DNA of 64,000 nt from Flavobacterium franklandianum (GCF_007097365.1 NZ_VJZR01000005.1:124001-188000); one strand, 5' to 3'. Shown: positions 47,041-56,656, numbered from the stretch's first letter. Translations and numbers: made by a program. Notes: generated by a model not told the origin, from the sequence alone.

Positions 47041-47095
47041 CAACCTTTTAAATTCAATATTGTATTTGATTTTATTAAAATATAACTTTACGCCG

Positions 47096-47126
47096 TTGTT
47101 TTGTTATATTTCTTTATGTAGATTTG
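47096..47126 (+). promoter_or_regulatory. Promoter of the acyl-CoA dehydrogenase gene
   Basis: TTG at 47096-47098, a 20-nt spacer and TAGATTTG at 47119-47126 match the Bacteroidota consensus, 19 nt before the start. Confidence 0.7.
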
Positions 47127-47145
47127 TGAAATAAACTTTCGAATT

Positions 47146-48324
47146 ATGAAACCAGACTTATTTCAAGCTCCAGATTATTATAATGTTGACGAATTACTGA
47201 CGGACGAACATAAATTAGTGCGTGATTCTGCGCGTGAATGGGTAAAGCGCGAAGTCTCTCCAATCATAGAAGATTATGCTCAACGAGCTGAATTTCCGAA
47301 GCAAATCATCAAAGGTTTGGCTGATATTGGCGCATTTGGTCCTTATATTCCAGAAGAATATGGTGGTGCAGGTTTGGATCATATTTCGTATGGTTTGATT
47401 ATGCAGGAAATCGAAAGAGGCGATTCAGGAGTTCGATCTACAGCTTCGGTTCAATCTTCATTAGTAATGTATCCTATTTGGAAATACGGAAACGAGGAAC
47501 AACGAATGAAATATTTACCCAAACTGGCTTCGGGGGAATGGATGGGTTGCTTTGGCTTGACCGAACCCAATTACGGTTCCGATCCGGGAAGTATGATTAC
47601 CAATTTTAAAGATATGGGTGACCATTATCTTTTGAATGGTGCCAAAATGTGGATTTCAAATGCACCCTTTGCAGATATTGCCATCGTTTGGGCAAAAGAC
47701 GAAAAAGGAAGAATTCACGGATTGATTGTAGAACGCGGAATGCAAGGTTTTACAACTCCCGAAACGCATAATAAATGGTCGCTTCGTGCATCGGCAACAG
47801 GAGAATTGATTTTTGATAATGTAAAAGTGCCAAAAGAAAATTTATTGCCAAACAAATCGGGACTTGGAGCACCACTTGGTTGCTTAGATTCGGCACGTTA
47901 TGGCATTGCTTGGGGAGCAATTGGCGCTGCAATGGATTGTTATGATACGGCTTTGCGTTATGCCAAGGAAAGAATCCAATTTGACAAACCTATTGCCGGA
48001 ACACAATTACAACAAAAGAAATTAGCTGAAATGATTACCGAAATCACAAAAGCACAATTACTCACTTGGCGATTGGGAGTTTTAAGAAATGAAGGCAAAG
48101 CCACGACAGCACAAATCTCGATGGCCAAAAGAAATAATGTAGATATGGCGATTCATATTGCTCGTGAAGCTAGGCAAATGCTAGGCGGAATGGGAATAAC
48201 TGGAGAATATTCGATTATGCGTCATATGATGAATTTAGAATCCGTAATCACGTATGAAGGAACCCACGATATTCATCTATTGATTACAGGAATGGATATT
48301 ACGGGAATTCCTGCATTCAAATAA
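47146..48324 (+). CDS. Acyl-CoA dehydrogenase, glutaryl-CoA dehydrogenase type
   Basis: This 392-residue FAD enzyme oxidises an acyl-CoA, most likely glutaryl-CoA with decarboxylation to crotonyl-CoA (lysine degradation). The family patterns are GLTEPNYGSDPGSM (about 137-150), WISNAPFAD and LRASATGE. The C-terminal MNLESVITYEGTHDIH contains the catalytic glutamate of the glutaryl/isobutyryl subgroup. Length fits GCDH (about 390). It is monocistronic, with promoter and terminator visible. Substrate is inferred from overall wording. Confidence 0.88.
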   Translation: MKPDLFQAPDYYNVDELLTDEHKLVRDSAREWVKREVSPIIEDYAQRAEFPKQIIKGLADIGAFGPYIPEEYGGAGLDHISYGLIMQEIERGDSGVRSTASVQSSLVMYPIWKYGNEEQRMKYLPKLASGEWMGCFGLTEPNYGSDPGSMITNFKDMGDHYLLNGAKMWISNAPFADIAIVWAKDEKGRIHGLIVERGMQGFTTPETHNKWSLRASATGELIFDNVKVPKENLLPNKSGLGAPLGCLDSARYGIAWGAIGAAMDCYDTALRYAKERIQFDKPIAGTQLQQKKLAEMITEITKAQLLTWRLGVLRNEGKATTAQISMAKRNNVDMAIHIAREARQMLGGMGITGEYSIMRHMMNLESVITYEGTHDIHLLITGMDITGIPAFK

Positions 48325-48362
48325 CGGTAAACAACTATTAAACTATTCATAAAATCGATGGC

Positions 48363-48392
48363 AAAAGCTTCTTGGAAACAGGAAGCTTTTTT
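48363..48392 (+). terminator. Terminator after acyl-CoA dehydrogenase
   Basis: A perfect 9-bp stem AAAAGCTTC / GAAGCTTTT with a 10-nt loop is followed by T residues. Confidence 0.85.
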
Positions 48393-48416
48393 ACTTTTAC
48401 AATAAAAAATTTATCT

Positions 48417-49199
48417 ATGAATATTGCATCCATAAACCACAAAATTGAACCTCAAAAAGAACTGTTATTACAGCATTCATTGTATAACAAAGTAAAAACA
48501 ATTGCCGATTTGAACTGTTTTTTAGAGAATCACATTTATGCAGTTTGGGATTTTATGTCGCTATTAAAGGCATTACAATCCAAATTAACGTGTACGACCA
48601 CGCCATGGTTTGCAACAAAAAACCCAGAAACAAGGTATTTGATAAACGAAATTGTTCTTGCTGAAGAATCTGATTTAACGATGGATGGCCGTCGTCAAAG
48701 TCATTATGAAATGTATATTGAAGCCATGGAATCTAGTCGTGCAAATACAACTGGTATTGAACATTTTTTATCCGAGGTAAATTCGATTCGCAATATATTT
48801 GTAGCGATTAAAAAAAGTAATCTTCATCCTAATATCAAAGCCTTTTTAGACTTTACTTTTAGAGTTATTGACCAAGGCAAATCACACGAAATCGCTGCGG
48901 CTTTCACCTTTGGAAGAGAAGATTTAATACCCAGTATGTTTACAGTTATATTGAAAAATTTTCAAGTTAATTTTCCTGATACTGATTTAAGCAAACTAAT
49001 TTATTATTTTGAAAGACATATTGAATTAGATGCCGATGAACACGGTCCGATGGCAATGAAAATGATAACAGAACTTTGCGGAACGGATCAACAAAAATGG
49101 ACGGAAGTGGAAGAAATATCGATTTTAGCATTAGAAAAACGAATTGGATTGTGGGATGCCATCGAAGAACAAATTGTGATGAAGATTGAATTCGCATAG
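48417..49199 (+). CDS. DUF3050 protein
   Basis: This 260-residue protein matches the DUF3050 pattern: HSLYNKV, LENHIYAVWDFMSLLKALQ (about 36-54), NEIVLAEESD, HYEMYIEAM and a late HIELDADEHGPMAM. Conserved His, Asp and Glu in these blocks recall heme-oxygenase-like (HO-like) folds with metal sites; that similarity is an inference. The start is at 48417, since the frame upstream lies within a terminator and begins with TTG. No function is established. Confidence 0.85.
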   Translation: MNIASINHKIEPQKELLLQHSLYNKVKTIADLNCFLENHIYAVWDFMSLLKALQSKLTCTTTPWFATKNPETRYLINEIVLAEESDLTMDGRRQSHYEMYIEAMESSRANTTGIEHFLSEVNSIRNIFVAIKKSNLHPNIKAFLDFTFRVIDQGKSHEIAAAFTFGREDLIPSMFTVILKNFQVNFPDTDLSKLIYYFERHIELDADEHGPMAMKMITELCGTDQQKWTEVEEISILALEKRIGLWDAIEEQIVMKIEFA

Positions 49200-49289
49200 T
49201 TCCTAATAAAATAGATATACCGATTAGCAATATATAAGAGTCCTATAAATTGTACTCTATGTATTTTCTATGGGCATTAACCATTGTGA

Positions 49290-49321
49290 AATTTTAAAAT
49301 GGATTAGACCATTTTAAAATT
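49290..49321. repeat. 13-bp perfect inverted repeat before SGNH lipoprotein gene
   Basis: AATTTTAAAATGG / CCATTTTAAAATT with a 6-nt loop ends 37 nt before the ATG. It could be an operator or a leader hairpin. Confidence 0.6.
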
Positions 49322-49358
49322 ACAATTGGCAATACTTAAATTTAACACCTATTTGGAA

Positions 49359-50102
49359 ATGAAAAAAATATTTTTCATAATAGCTTGTTTTTTATTAATT
49401 TTTGCGTTTTACAATTGTTCTGATAGTGATGTATTAACAGCAACCACTCCTGTAAATTCACCACCGCCAATTGTTGATGGAAATTTACCTCGACAGTACA
49501 ATTATTTGGCTCTAGGAGACAGTTACACTATAGGCCAAAGCGTATGTGAAACTTGTAGATTTCCTGAACAGTTACGAAAAAAACTTGGAGATTTAAATCC
49601 AAATGACACCTACACTTCAAAAATTATTGCAACAACAGGATGGACTACTACCAATTTAATCGCAGCAATAAACACCGAAAATCCTGCTTCGAATTATGAT
49701 TTAGTTTCCTTGTTGATCGGGGTTAATAACCAATATCAAAACAAACCGTTTTCGTTATATGAAACGGAATTTCCTGAATTAGTAAATAAAGCTATTGCTC
49801 TAGCAAGAGGAGACAAATCAAATGTAATTGTAGTTTCTATTCCTGATTATGCCTTCACTCCTTTCGGAAAGCAATCTTCAAATTCATCAATAATATCGGC
49901 TGAAATCGACAATTACAATGCTTTTGCACAAAAATATTGTACAGAGAGAAACATAGAATTTGTCTCCATTACAGATATTACAAGACAGGGTTTAACAAAT
50001 CCTTTGCTGGTTGCCACAGATGGCTTACATCCTTCGGAATTAGCTTATTCTTATTTTGTAGAACGCATATTCCCTAAAGCTTCATGGGCTATAAATAACT
50101 AA
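49359..50102 (+). CDS. SGNH/GDSL-type lipoprotein hydrolase
   Basis: This 247-residue lipoprotein has lipobox FAFYNC. SGNH blocks are visible: LALGDSYTIGQS (block I, Ser), TTGWTTTNL (Gly), LIGVNNQY (Asn) and DGLHPSELAY (Asp-His). It should be a periplasm-facing or surface esterase or lipase-like hydrolase acting on small acyl esters. The start at 49359 (MKKIFFII) gives a proper signal. It is a single gene with a terminator after it. Confidence 0.9.
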   Translation: MKKIFFIIACFLLIFAFYNCSDSDVLTATTPVNSPPPIVDGNLPRQYNYLALGDSYTIGQSVCETCRFPEQLRKKLGDLNPNDTYTSKIIATTGWTTTNLIAAINTENPASNYDLVSLLIGVNNQYQNKPFSLYETEFPELVNKAIALARGDKSNVIVVSIPDYAFTPFGKQSSNSSIISAEIDNYNAFAQKYCTERNIEFVSITDITRQGLTNPLLVATDGLHPSELAYSYFVERIFPKASWAINN

Positions 50103-50128
50103 GATTCTCAAAAAATTGAGGATTTTTC
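50103..50128 (+). terminator. Terminator after SGNH lipoprotein gene
   Basis: An 8-bp stem ATTCTCAA / TTGAGGAT with one G-U pair is followed by a T run, at a convergent junction. Confidence 0.7.
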
Positions 50129-50454
50129 TAAAACAATGGTGCTATTTCTATTTCTAAACCTTCCAATGCTGGAGTAACTGGAATTTGACAACTCAAACGG
50201 CTATTAGTTTTAAAATTGGGTAATCTCGAAAGAGTTGCTAATTCGGCTTCTCTTTTTTCGGGTAGATCAACATCATTCAAGGCGTAACATTGACACGTAT
50301 GACACATCGCCGCTCCGCCGCACACGCCAATTGTTCCCACTGGTTCTAGCTCATAGGCACGAACAACATGCATCAAATTTAATGACATATCTGTAGGAGC
50401 TTTGACTTCGTGGATTTGACCTTTTCGATCTTTTATTTTAATTGTAATATCCAT
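50128..50454 (-). CDS. [2Fe-2S] ferredoxin, adrenodoxin type
   Basis: This 108-residue ferredoxin has ligands in GVCGGAAMCHTCQCY (pattern C-x5-C-x2-C at about 43-52) and the distal Cys in SRLSCQIPV (about 88). It lies next to nifU-like and mrp genes (5 nt from the former), pointing to Fe-S cluster assembly or to supplying electrons for it. It is the last gene of a three-gene minus-strand operon. Confidence 0.93.
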   Translation of the reverse strand: MDITIKIKDRKGQIHEVKAPTDMSLNLMHVVRAYELEPVGTIGVCGGAAMCHTCQCYALNDVDLPEKREAELATLSRLPNFKTNSRLSCQIPVTPALEGLEIEIAPLF

Positions 50455-50459
50455 AAATC

Positions 50460-50699
50460 TTATTCAACATTGACAACGGTTTCGATTTGTGGAGCATATT
50501 TTTTGATTGTAGTTTCGACACCTGCTCTAAGGGTCATATGGCTTACACTACAATTAGTACAAGCACCTTCAAGACGAACAGTCACGTGCTTACCATCTTC
50601 GATAGAAACAAGTTGAATGTCTCCTCCATCAGAATTTAAAAAAGGTCGAACTTCTTCGAGCGCTTTTAAAACATTTGTTGTTAATTCTTCTGTAGTCAT
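50460..50699 (-). CDS. NifU C-terminal-domain Fe-S scaffold
   Basis: This 79-residue NifU-like domain has the cluster motif CTNCSVSHMTLRAGVE, where the CxxC pair binds a transferable Fe-S cluster. The start at 50699 (MTTEELTTNVL) is chosen because the longer frame overlaps mrp. The gene lies between mrp and a ferredoxin gene, so all three probably act in Fe-S delivery. Confidence 0.92.
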   Translation of the reverse strand: MTTEELTTNVLKALEEVRPFLNSDGGDIQLVSIEDGKHVTVRLEGACTNCSVSHMTLRAGVETTIKKYAPQIETVVNVE

Positions 50700-50737
50700 T
50701 TTTATAGTATTAATTACCCGTAGAGACGAGATTTGGA

Positions 50738-51862
50738 TTATTTTTTTGTTGAACAACCAGCCATAGTGGTTATTTTAACTGCTTCGGTAGCAGGTAAATT
50801 TTCGTTTCTAATTACTACTTCTTGAACTACATTTCTGGTAATTTCTTCAAAAACAGTTTGTATAACTGAACCCTCTTGCAAGGCTGCTGGGTGACCAAAA
50901 TCACCTGCTTCGCGAATAGACTGCACTATTGGCACTTCTCCTAAAAATGGAACTTGTAAATCTTCGGCAAGATTTTTCGCACCTTCTTTTCCAAAGATAT
51001 AATATTTATTGTCAGGCAACTCTTCTGGCGTGAAATAAGCCATATTTTCTATTATTCCTAGTACGGGAACATTTATGGCCTCAGACACAAACATGGAAAC
51101 CCCTTTCCTTGCATCGGCAAGAGCTACAGCTTGTGGAGTACTAACTACAACTACTCCTGTAATAGGTAAAGCTTGAACTATTGAAAGATGAATATCGCCA
51201 GTTCCAGGAGGTAAATCTATAAGCAAAAAATCTAAATCCCCCCAATCAGCATCAAAAATCATTTGGTTTAGTGCCTTTGAAGCCATTGGCCCGCGCCAAA
51301 TAATAGCTTGACTTGGAGGTGTAAAAAACCCTATGGAAAGTATTTTAACATCGTAACTTTCGATTGGTTTCATCTTTGATTTTCCATCTACTTCTATTGA
51401 AAGTGGTTTAGCACTTTCAACATTAAACATTATTGGCATTGATGGTCCGTAAATATCTGCATCAAGAATTCCTACTGAAAAACCCATTTTGGCCAACGTT
51501 ACTGCTAAATTTGCTGTAACTGTAGATTTTCCTACGCCTCCTTTTCCAGAAGCAACGGCAATTATATTTTTGATTCCAGGAATCGATTTGTCTGGAGCAC
51601 CACTTTTTTCTGGAACTTCAACTTTGACATTGATTTTAATTTGAGCATCTGACGAAACTTTCTCCAAAATGGTTTTTTTGATATCGTCTTCGGCACGTTT
51701 TCTAATGTGTAATGCTGGAACGTGTAATACTAAATCTATGACAACTTCGTTGCCAAAGGTCACTAAATTCGCAATAGCACCGCTTTCAACCATATTTTTT
51801 CCTTCGCCGGCAACCGTAATGGTTTCTAAAGCTTTAAGGATTTCTTTTCTATCTAATTTCAT
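50738..51862 (-). CDS. Mrp/NBP35-family Fe-S carrier ATPase
   Basis: This 374-residue P-loop protein carries Fe-S clusters to apoproteins. The N-terminal DUF59/MIP18-like domain (about 1-85) is followed by the deviant Walker A ASGKGGVGKSTVTANLA (about 104-120) and LIDLPPGTGDIHLS. The start at 51862 (MKLDRKEIL) is used; six codons further up are an alternative. A TATCTTTG -7 box lies at 51943-51950 (minus strand) and a small hairpin at 51885-51903 in the leader. Confidence 0.92.
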   Translation of the reverse strand: MKLDRKEILKALETITVAGEGKNMVESGAIANLVTFGNEVVIDLVLHVPALHIRKRAEDDIKKTILEKVSSDAQIKINVKVEVPEKSGAPDKSIPGIKNIIAVASGKGGVGKSTVTANLAVTLAKMGFSVGILDADIYGPSMPIMFNVESAKPLSIEVDGKSKMKPIESYDVKILSIGFFTPPSQAIIWRGPMASKALNQMIFDADWGDLDFLLIDLPPGTGDIHLSIVQALPITGVVVVSTPQAVALADARKGVSMFVSEAINVPVLGIIENMAYFTPEELPDNKYYIFGKEGAKNLAEDLQVPFLGEVPIVQSIREAGDFGHPAALQEGSVIQTVFEEITRNVVQEVVIRNENLPATEAVKITTMAGCSTKK

Positions 51863-52043
51863 CTTTTGATTCCTTTCCAATTAAAATTTTCCAATGGAAA
51901 ATTATATTTATTTAAACTGATTCTATTGTAAAATAACGGTTGCAAAGATACCAAGAAAAGTTCTTATTATAATCGTTTTAAGAAGGATTTATTGTAAAGA
52001 ATAAAATCTAGTTTCAGCAATAATTATTGAAAATAATTGCAAA

Positions 52044-52376
52044 TCACAAACCCATTTCTGGCTCCCAAAAATGTTTTTCAAAATCAATAATTTGATTGTT
52101 TTCTAGAACAATTCCTTCGCTTTCGAGTAATTGTTGCATCAAATTGGTTCCTTCAAAATGGTGTTTTCCTGTGAGCAATCCTTTTCTATTTACCACTCGA
52201 TGCGCAGGAATATCTTCAAGATTATGTGCTGCATTCATTGCATAACCCACCATTCTGGCTGATCGAGCTAAACCTATTGTTTTGGCAATAGCACCATAAG
52301 AAGTGACTTTGCCGTAAGGGATTTGTCGGGCGACGGCATAAACTCTTTCGAAAAAATTTTCGTTTGGCTTGGTCAT
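52044..52376 (-). CDS. Alkyltransferase-like protein (ATL)
   Basis: This 110-residue protein matches the DNA-binding domain of MGMT, but the active-site PCHR is IPAHRVV (Ala at about 58). It therefore cannot transfer alkyl groups to itself. Such ATL proteins bind O6-alkylguanine and flag it for nucleotide-excision repair. The helix-turn-helix with arginine finger appears as LARSARMVGYAMN. It starts 4 nt after the LysE gene on the minus strand, so the two are co-transcribed. Confidence 0.92.
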   Translation of the reverse strand: MTKPNENFFERVYAVARQIPYGKVTSYGAIAKTIGLARSARMVGYAMNAAHNLEDIPAHRVVNRKGLLTGKHHFEGTNLMQQLLESEGIVLENNQIIDFEKHFWEPEMGL

Positions 52377-52379
52377 TTT

Positions 52380-53012
52380 TTACCAATAATAATTAATGAT
52401 ATTAAGCAAAGTAATTATTGAAATCAACCCCGTAATACTTCCGATAATTGTATTCATGTTTTTCATAATGTAGTCTCTTTTATTTTCAATTTTATTAAAA
52501 AAAGAAATGTAAATATAAAAAACAAGAAACGATCCCACTAGAACACCGTTTACAAAAATCAAAATAGAGGTTGTATCAAATGAAAATAAATGATAAGATG
52601 CCAATGAAATACTCACAAAAACATAGTAAGGAATTGGGAAAAAGTTGAGTGCTGAGAGCAACATTCCAAGAAAAAATCGCTTTGATTTACTTTTGTTTTT
52701 GAATTTTTTGGGTTTGCCTTTAGGTGTTTTAGCAATCCATAAAAAATAGACAGTCAAGGCAGTAAAAATACAAAACCCAATTTCGCGTAGCAAAGTAACT
52801 AAATCCGGTCGATGGCTTATGATTTTTGCAAATAAGATGGCAAAAAAAACTTGAACACAAATAACAAGTGTCGCTCCAAACACAAACCATAACGCATTCC
52901 GTTTTCCTTCTTTATGGTTTACTTTCGCAGCAGTCATATTGATTAATCCAGGCGGAATAATCCCTATAAAAGCACTAATGAAACCGAAAAATAATGGCGT
53001 TATATAACTCAT
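52380..53012 (-). CDS. LysE-family exporter
   Basis: This 210-residue membrane protein has about six helices and the LysE/RhtB opening FFGFISAFIGIIPPGLINMTAAKV (family GPG/PPG turn near residue 20). Its basic linker (about 95-112) is rich in Lys. It should export an amino acid or similar small solute. It lies between trmB and the ATL gene, in one direction. Confidence 0.85.
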   Translation of the reverse strand: MSYITPLFFGFISAFIGIIPPGLINMTAAKVNHKEGKRNALWFVFGATLVICVQVFFAILFAKIISHRPDLVTLLREIGFCIFTALTVYFLWIAKTPKGKPKKFKNKSKSKRFFLGMLLSALNFFPIPYYVFVSISLASYHLFSFDTTSILIFVNGVLVGSFLVFYIYISFFNKIENKRDYIMKNMNTIIGSITGLISIITLLNIINYYW

Positions 53013-53039
53013 TTACAAAATGTAATTGTTCAAAAATGG

Positions 53040-53717
53040 CTAATCTTTAATTTTAAATCGAATGTACGTAATAGCTTTGTTAATTTCTAAATATTGTTTT
53101 TCATAAAAGGTCTGAAAAGTAGTAACTTCCTCAGGACTTCCCTCGTTCACATAGACATTATGATTTGCATACAAGACTTCGTGACCTTCGCCGTGAAGCA
53201 ATCCAAGGGTATATCCGTGCATAAACTCGCTATCGGTTTTCAAATTGACAACACCTTCTTTTTTGAGGATTTTTTTATACAATTGCAGAAATTCGGAATT
53301 AGTCATTCGGTGTTTGGTACGTTTGTATTTGATTTGAGGATCGGGAAAAGTTATCCAAATTTCATCTACTTCATTTTCGGCAAAAATATGATTGATTAAT
53401 TCGATTTGGGTACGAATGAAAGCCACATTATGCAATCCTGATTCCACAGCAGTCTTAGCCCCACGCCAAAAACGCGCACCTTTGATGTCGATACCTACAA
53501 AGTTTTTATTGGGATATTTTTCGGCTAAACCAACGGAATATTCGCCTTTGCCACAGCCCAATTCGATGACAATTGGATTGTCATTTTTAAAAAAATCAGT
53601 ATTCCATTTGCCTCTAAGCGGAAACAAATCGCCCACAACTTCTTCTCTAGTAGGTTGAAAAACATTCTTGAATGTTTCGTTTTCCTTGAATCTTTTTAAC
53701 TTATTTTTACTTCCCAC
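53040..53717 (-). CDS. trmB: tRNA (guanine-N7-)-methyltransferase
   Basis: This 225-residue SAM enzyme methylates G46 in tRNA variable loops. The SAM motif IELGCGKGEYSVGLA and the later IDIKGARFWRGAK, TFPDPQIKYKRTKHRMT and GVVNLKTDSEFMHGY match TrmB. The start is placed at a GTG (53717, VGSKNKLKRF), because the family begins with this segment; the first frame codon upstream adds a non-conserved leader. It is the first of three minus-strand genes. Confidence 0.93.
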   Translation of the reverse strand: MGSKNKLKRFKENETFKNVFQPTREEVVGDLFPLRGKWNTDFFKNDNPIVIELGCGKGEYSVGLAEKYPNKNFVGIDIKGARFWRGAKTAVESGLHNVAFIRTQIELINHIFAENEVDEIWITFPDPQIKYKRTKHRMTNSEFLQLYKKILKKEGVVNLKTDSEFMHGYTLGLLHGEGHEVLYANHNVYVNEGSPEEVTTFQTFYEKQYLEINKAITYIRFKIKD

Positions 53718-53905
53718 GCTATTATTAAATATTTTTACTTGGTACAATTCGACCTTTAGGTCTCGTCTTGCAAAATTAGGGAATTTATTAGATGGTTTTG
53801 CGCGGATTTTTAAATACTGTCTGTATAATTTAGATTTAGTGGACAGAAGTATATAAAATGCTAAATCTATTGTTACACAACACCAAAAATTAAGCTCTTA
53901 CATAC

Positions 53906-53950
53906 AAAAAAACAGTCTAAAAAGAGAGTTTCTTTTTTTAGACTGTTTTT
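53906..53950 (-). terminator. Terminator after hpf
   Basis: A long stem AAAAACAGTCTAAAAA with its complement (53908-53923 with about 53934-53950) and A/T flanks lies just after the hpf stop on the minus strand. Confidence 0.85.
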
Positions 53951-53978
53951 AACGAATTAATAAAAACCTTGAAAATTA

Positions 53979-54293
53979 TTAATGTGAAAGTTGTTTATCA
54001 AAAGTAGTATTTAAGGATTTCTTTATTTTTTCAGTTGCTTGAAAAAAGGCTTTCTCAATCGAATCTGCATAAGCTGTAACGGCTATAGGATTTGATTTTA
54101 CTGGGCGCGCTTCAATCATACAGCGTTTGTCATTTACGCCACCTTTATCACTATTTTCGTCTCCAAGATGCACCTCAATTCGAGTCACTTTATCGTCAAA
54201 TCGAGCCAATTCTTTTTCTAATTCTGAAGTAAAAAACTTTTCTAATCTCTCGTGTCCTTCAATGTTCTTGTCTGTATTAAATTGAATTTTCAT
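53979..54293 (-). CDS. hpf: Ribosome hibernation promoting factor, short form
   Basis: This 104-residue short HPF/RaiA-type protein binds 30S subunits in stationary phase. The conserved N-terminal beta strand MKIQFNTDKNIEGHERLEKF and the KRCMIEARPVKSNPIAVTAYADSIEKAFFQATEKIKKSL-type middle fit the family. The C-terminal dimerisation domain of long HPF is absent. Single gene. Confidence 0.92.
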   Translation of the reverse strand: MKIQFNTDKNIEGHERLEKFFTSELEKELARFDDKVTRIEVHLGDENSDKGGVNDKRCMIEARPVKSNPIAVTAYADSIEKAFFQATEKIKKSLNTTFDKQLSH

Positions 54294-54479
54294 AGGTGAA
54301 TTATTTATTGATTATTCTCAAAAATAGTGAGATACTTTCACAAAAACAGATGCATTAATAAAACTTTATGAAATTTAAATAAAGTAATGCCTTTGGCTAT
54401 TCAGGTTGTTCGCTGTAGAATTTACTAATTACTATAAGAAATAAAAAACCACCTTTTTTACTTCATTTCTATAAACAAT

Positions 54480-54511
54480 AAACCCTGTGTTTCCATAGAT
54501 TCACAGGGTTT
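54480..54511 (-). terminator. Hairpin after prolyl oligopeptidase
   Basis: A perfect 10-bp stem AAACCCTGTG / CACAGGGTTT with a 12-nt loop lies 25 nt downstream of the stop on the minus strand. The T tail is weak. Confidence 0.65.
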
Positions 54512-54535
54512 AAATAAAATTTAAAAATAATTATA

Positions 54536-56656
54536 TTATTGTTTTGGCAATGCTTTGAAACCCATATTAAACAAAATAAAAGCTTGAATATCGACACTTT
54601 CGTCTATAATTGCCGATATCGATTTACCATCTCCGTGACCTGCATTGACATCAATTCGAATCAAAACTGGATTGTTTCCGGTTTGTTTTTCTTGCAACTC
54701 GGCAGCAAATTTAAAGCTATGAGCTGGCACCACTCGATCGTCGTGATCGCCAGTAGTAACCATTGTAGCCGGATAATGGATTCCTTTTTTTACATTATTT
54801 ACAGGGGAATATCCTTTTATATATTCGAACATTTCTTTACTATCTTGAGAAGTGCCATAATCAAAAGCCCAACCCGCTCCAGAAGTAAAAGTATGGTAAC
54901 GCAACATATCCATAACTCCAACTTCTGGCAAGGCTACTTTCATCAAATCGGGACGTTGAGTCATTGTGGCTCCAACCAAAAGCCCTCCATTTGAACCACC
55001 ACGAATGGCGAGAAAATCGGAAGATGTATATTTTTGAGTAATTAAATATTCGGCGGCGGCAATAAAATCATCAAACACATTTTGCTTTTGCATTTTGATT
55101 CCTGCATCGTGCCATTTTTTCCCATATTCACCACCACCTCTCAAATTGGCTACTGCAAAAACCCCTCCGTTTTCCATCCAAATGGCATTTGAAATACTAA
55201 ACCATGGCGTTAAACTTATGTTGAACCCACCATATCCATATAGAATTGTTGGATTTTTACCATTTAGTTTTACTCCTTTTTTGTGCGTGATAATCATTGG
55301 GATTTTGGTTCCATCTTTAGAAGCATAAAAAACTTGAGTCGAAACATATTCCTCGCTTTTAAAATCAACTTTTGGTTTTTGATACACTTCTGATTTTCCT
55401 GAAATAGGTTCAAAAGCATAAACAGAACCCGGGGTAGTGAAATTTGTAAACGAATAATAAAGCGTTTTTTCTGCTTTTTTACTTCCAAATCCTCCTGCGC
55501 TTCCTAGACCTGGCAATTGTATTTCACGAATAAATTTTCCAGAATAATCGTATTGTTTGATTACCGAAATGGCATCTTTCATATAATTGGCAAAAAAGTA
55601 ACCTCCGCCGGTTGTTGGCGAAAGTACGTTTTCGGTTTCTGGAATAAAATCTTTCCAGTTTTCTGGTTTAGAATTATTTACATCTACTACAACAATACGT
55701 TTGTTGGGCGCATTTAAGTCTGTGTTTATAAATAATTTTTCGCCTTCATTTTCGACAACAGTGTTATCACTATTAAAATTATCGACAATAGTAATAATTG
55801 GAGCATTGGGTTTTGTTAAATCTTGAATATACAATTCGTTCCCGTAAGTAGAATTGGCCGCTGTAATTACCAAAAATCGATTGTCTTCTGTAACATATCC
55901 GCCAACATATCTTCTTTTTTGAGACAATCCAAAAACAACAATATCGTCTTTTTGTAGAGTTCCTAATTTATGAAAATACAGTTTGTGTTGATCCGTCTTT
56001 GCCGATAATTCACTTCCACTAGGTTTGTCATAACTGGAATAGTAAAAACCTTCATTTCCTTTCCAAGAAACGCTGCTAAATTTGACATCAACCAAGGTAT
56101 CTTCTAGAATTTTTTTCGATTCGGTATCTATTAAAATTACTTTTCTCCAATCGCTTCCTCCTTCTGAAATAGAATACGTCGCTTTAGATCCATCTTTAGA
56201 AAAATCAACTCCACCAAGGGAAGTAGTCCCTTTTTTAGAAAAAGTATTGGGGTCTAAAAAAACAGTTTCAACGCCTTTCGCATCTTTTCTGTACATAACC
56301 GCTTGGTTTTGCAAACCGTTATTTTTGTAGTAATAGGTGTAATTTCCTTCTTTAGTTGGCGCGCCTATTTTTTCGTAATTCCACAATTTTTCAATCCTTG
56401 CTTTTAGAGCTGCTCGGAAAGGGATTTTAGACAAATAATCATAGGTTACCTCGTTTTGAGCTTTTACCCAAGAAGCGGTTTCGGCTGATTTATCATCTTC
56501 AAGCCAACGGTAGGGATCGGCTACTTTTGTGTCGAAATATACGTCGACAGTTTCGCCTTTTTTGGTTGGTGGATATTTTATTGGATTCCCTTTTTGGCTT
56601 TGACCAAATGAAATTATTGATGTAGATATAGCCATTATTAAAATTATTTTTTTCAT
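54536..56656 (-). CDS. Prolyl oligopeptidase family serine peptidase
   Basis: This 706-residue exported peptidase cleaves after proline in short peptides. It has a signal peptide of about 18 residues, an N-terminal seven-bladed propeller, and a C-terminal alpha/beta hydrolase with Ser555 (GGSNGG). The catalytic Asp lies in DHDDRVVP and His674 in NAGHGDGKS. The start is the ATG at 56656; the codon before is TTG. Probably periplasmic, by signal. Confidence 0.95.
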   Translation of the reverse strand: MKKIILIMAISTSIISFGQSQKGNPIKYPPTKKGETVDVYFDTKVADPYRWLEDDKSAETASWVKAQNEVTYDYLSKIPFRAALKARIEKLWNYEKIGAPTKEGNYTYYYKNNGLQNQAVMYRKDAKGVETVFLDPNTFSKKGTTSLGGVDFSKDGSKATYSISEGGSDWRKVILIDTESKKILEDTLVDVKFSSVSWKGNEGFYYSSYDKPSGSELSAKTDQHKLYFHKLGTLQKDDIVVFGLSQKRRYVGGYVTEDNRFLVITAANSTYGNELYIQDLTKPNAPIITIVDNFNSDNTVVENEGEKLFINTDLNAPNKRIVVVDVNNSKPENWKDFIPETENVLSPTTGGGYFFANYMKDAISVIKQYDYSGKFIREIQLPGLGSAGGFGSKKAEKTLYYSFTNFTTPGSVYAFEPISGKSEVYQKPKVDFKSEEYVSTQVFYASKDGTKIPMIITHKKGVKLNGKNPTILYGYGGFNISLTPWFSISNAIWMENGGVFAVANLRGGGEYGKKWHDAGIKMQKQNVFDDFIAAAEYLITQKYTSSDFLAIRGGSNGGLLVGATMTQRPDLMKVALPEVGVMDMLRYHTFTSGAGWAFDYGTSQDSKEMFEYIKGYSPVNNVKKGIHYPATMVTTGDHDDRVVPAHSFKFAAELQEKQTGNNPVLIRIDVNAGHGDGKSISAIIDESVDIQAFILFNMGFKALPKQ

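Noticed and set aside
48372..48416. Longer N-terminus for the DUF3050 protein
   Set aside because: It starts at TTG inside the loop of the terminator of the preceding gene and encodes a sequence unlike the family.
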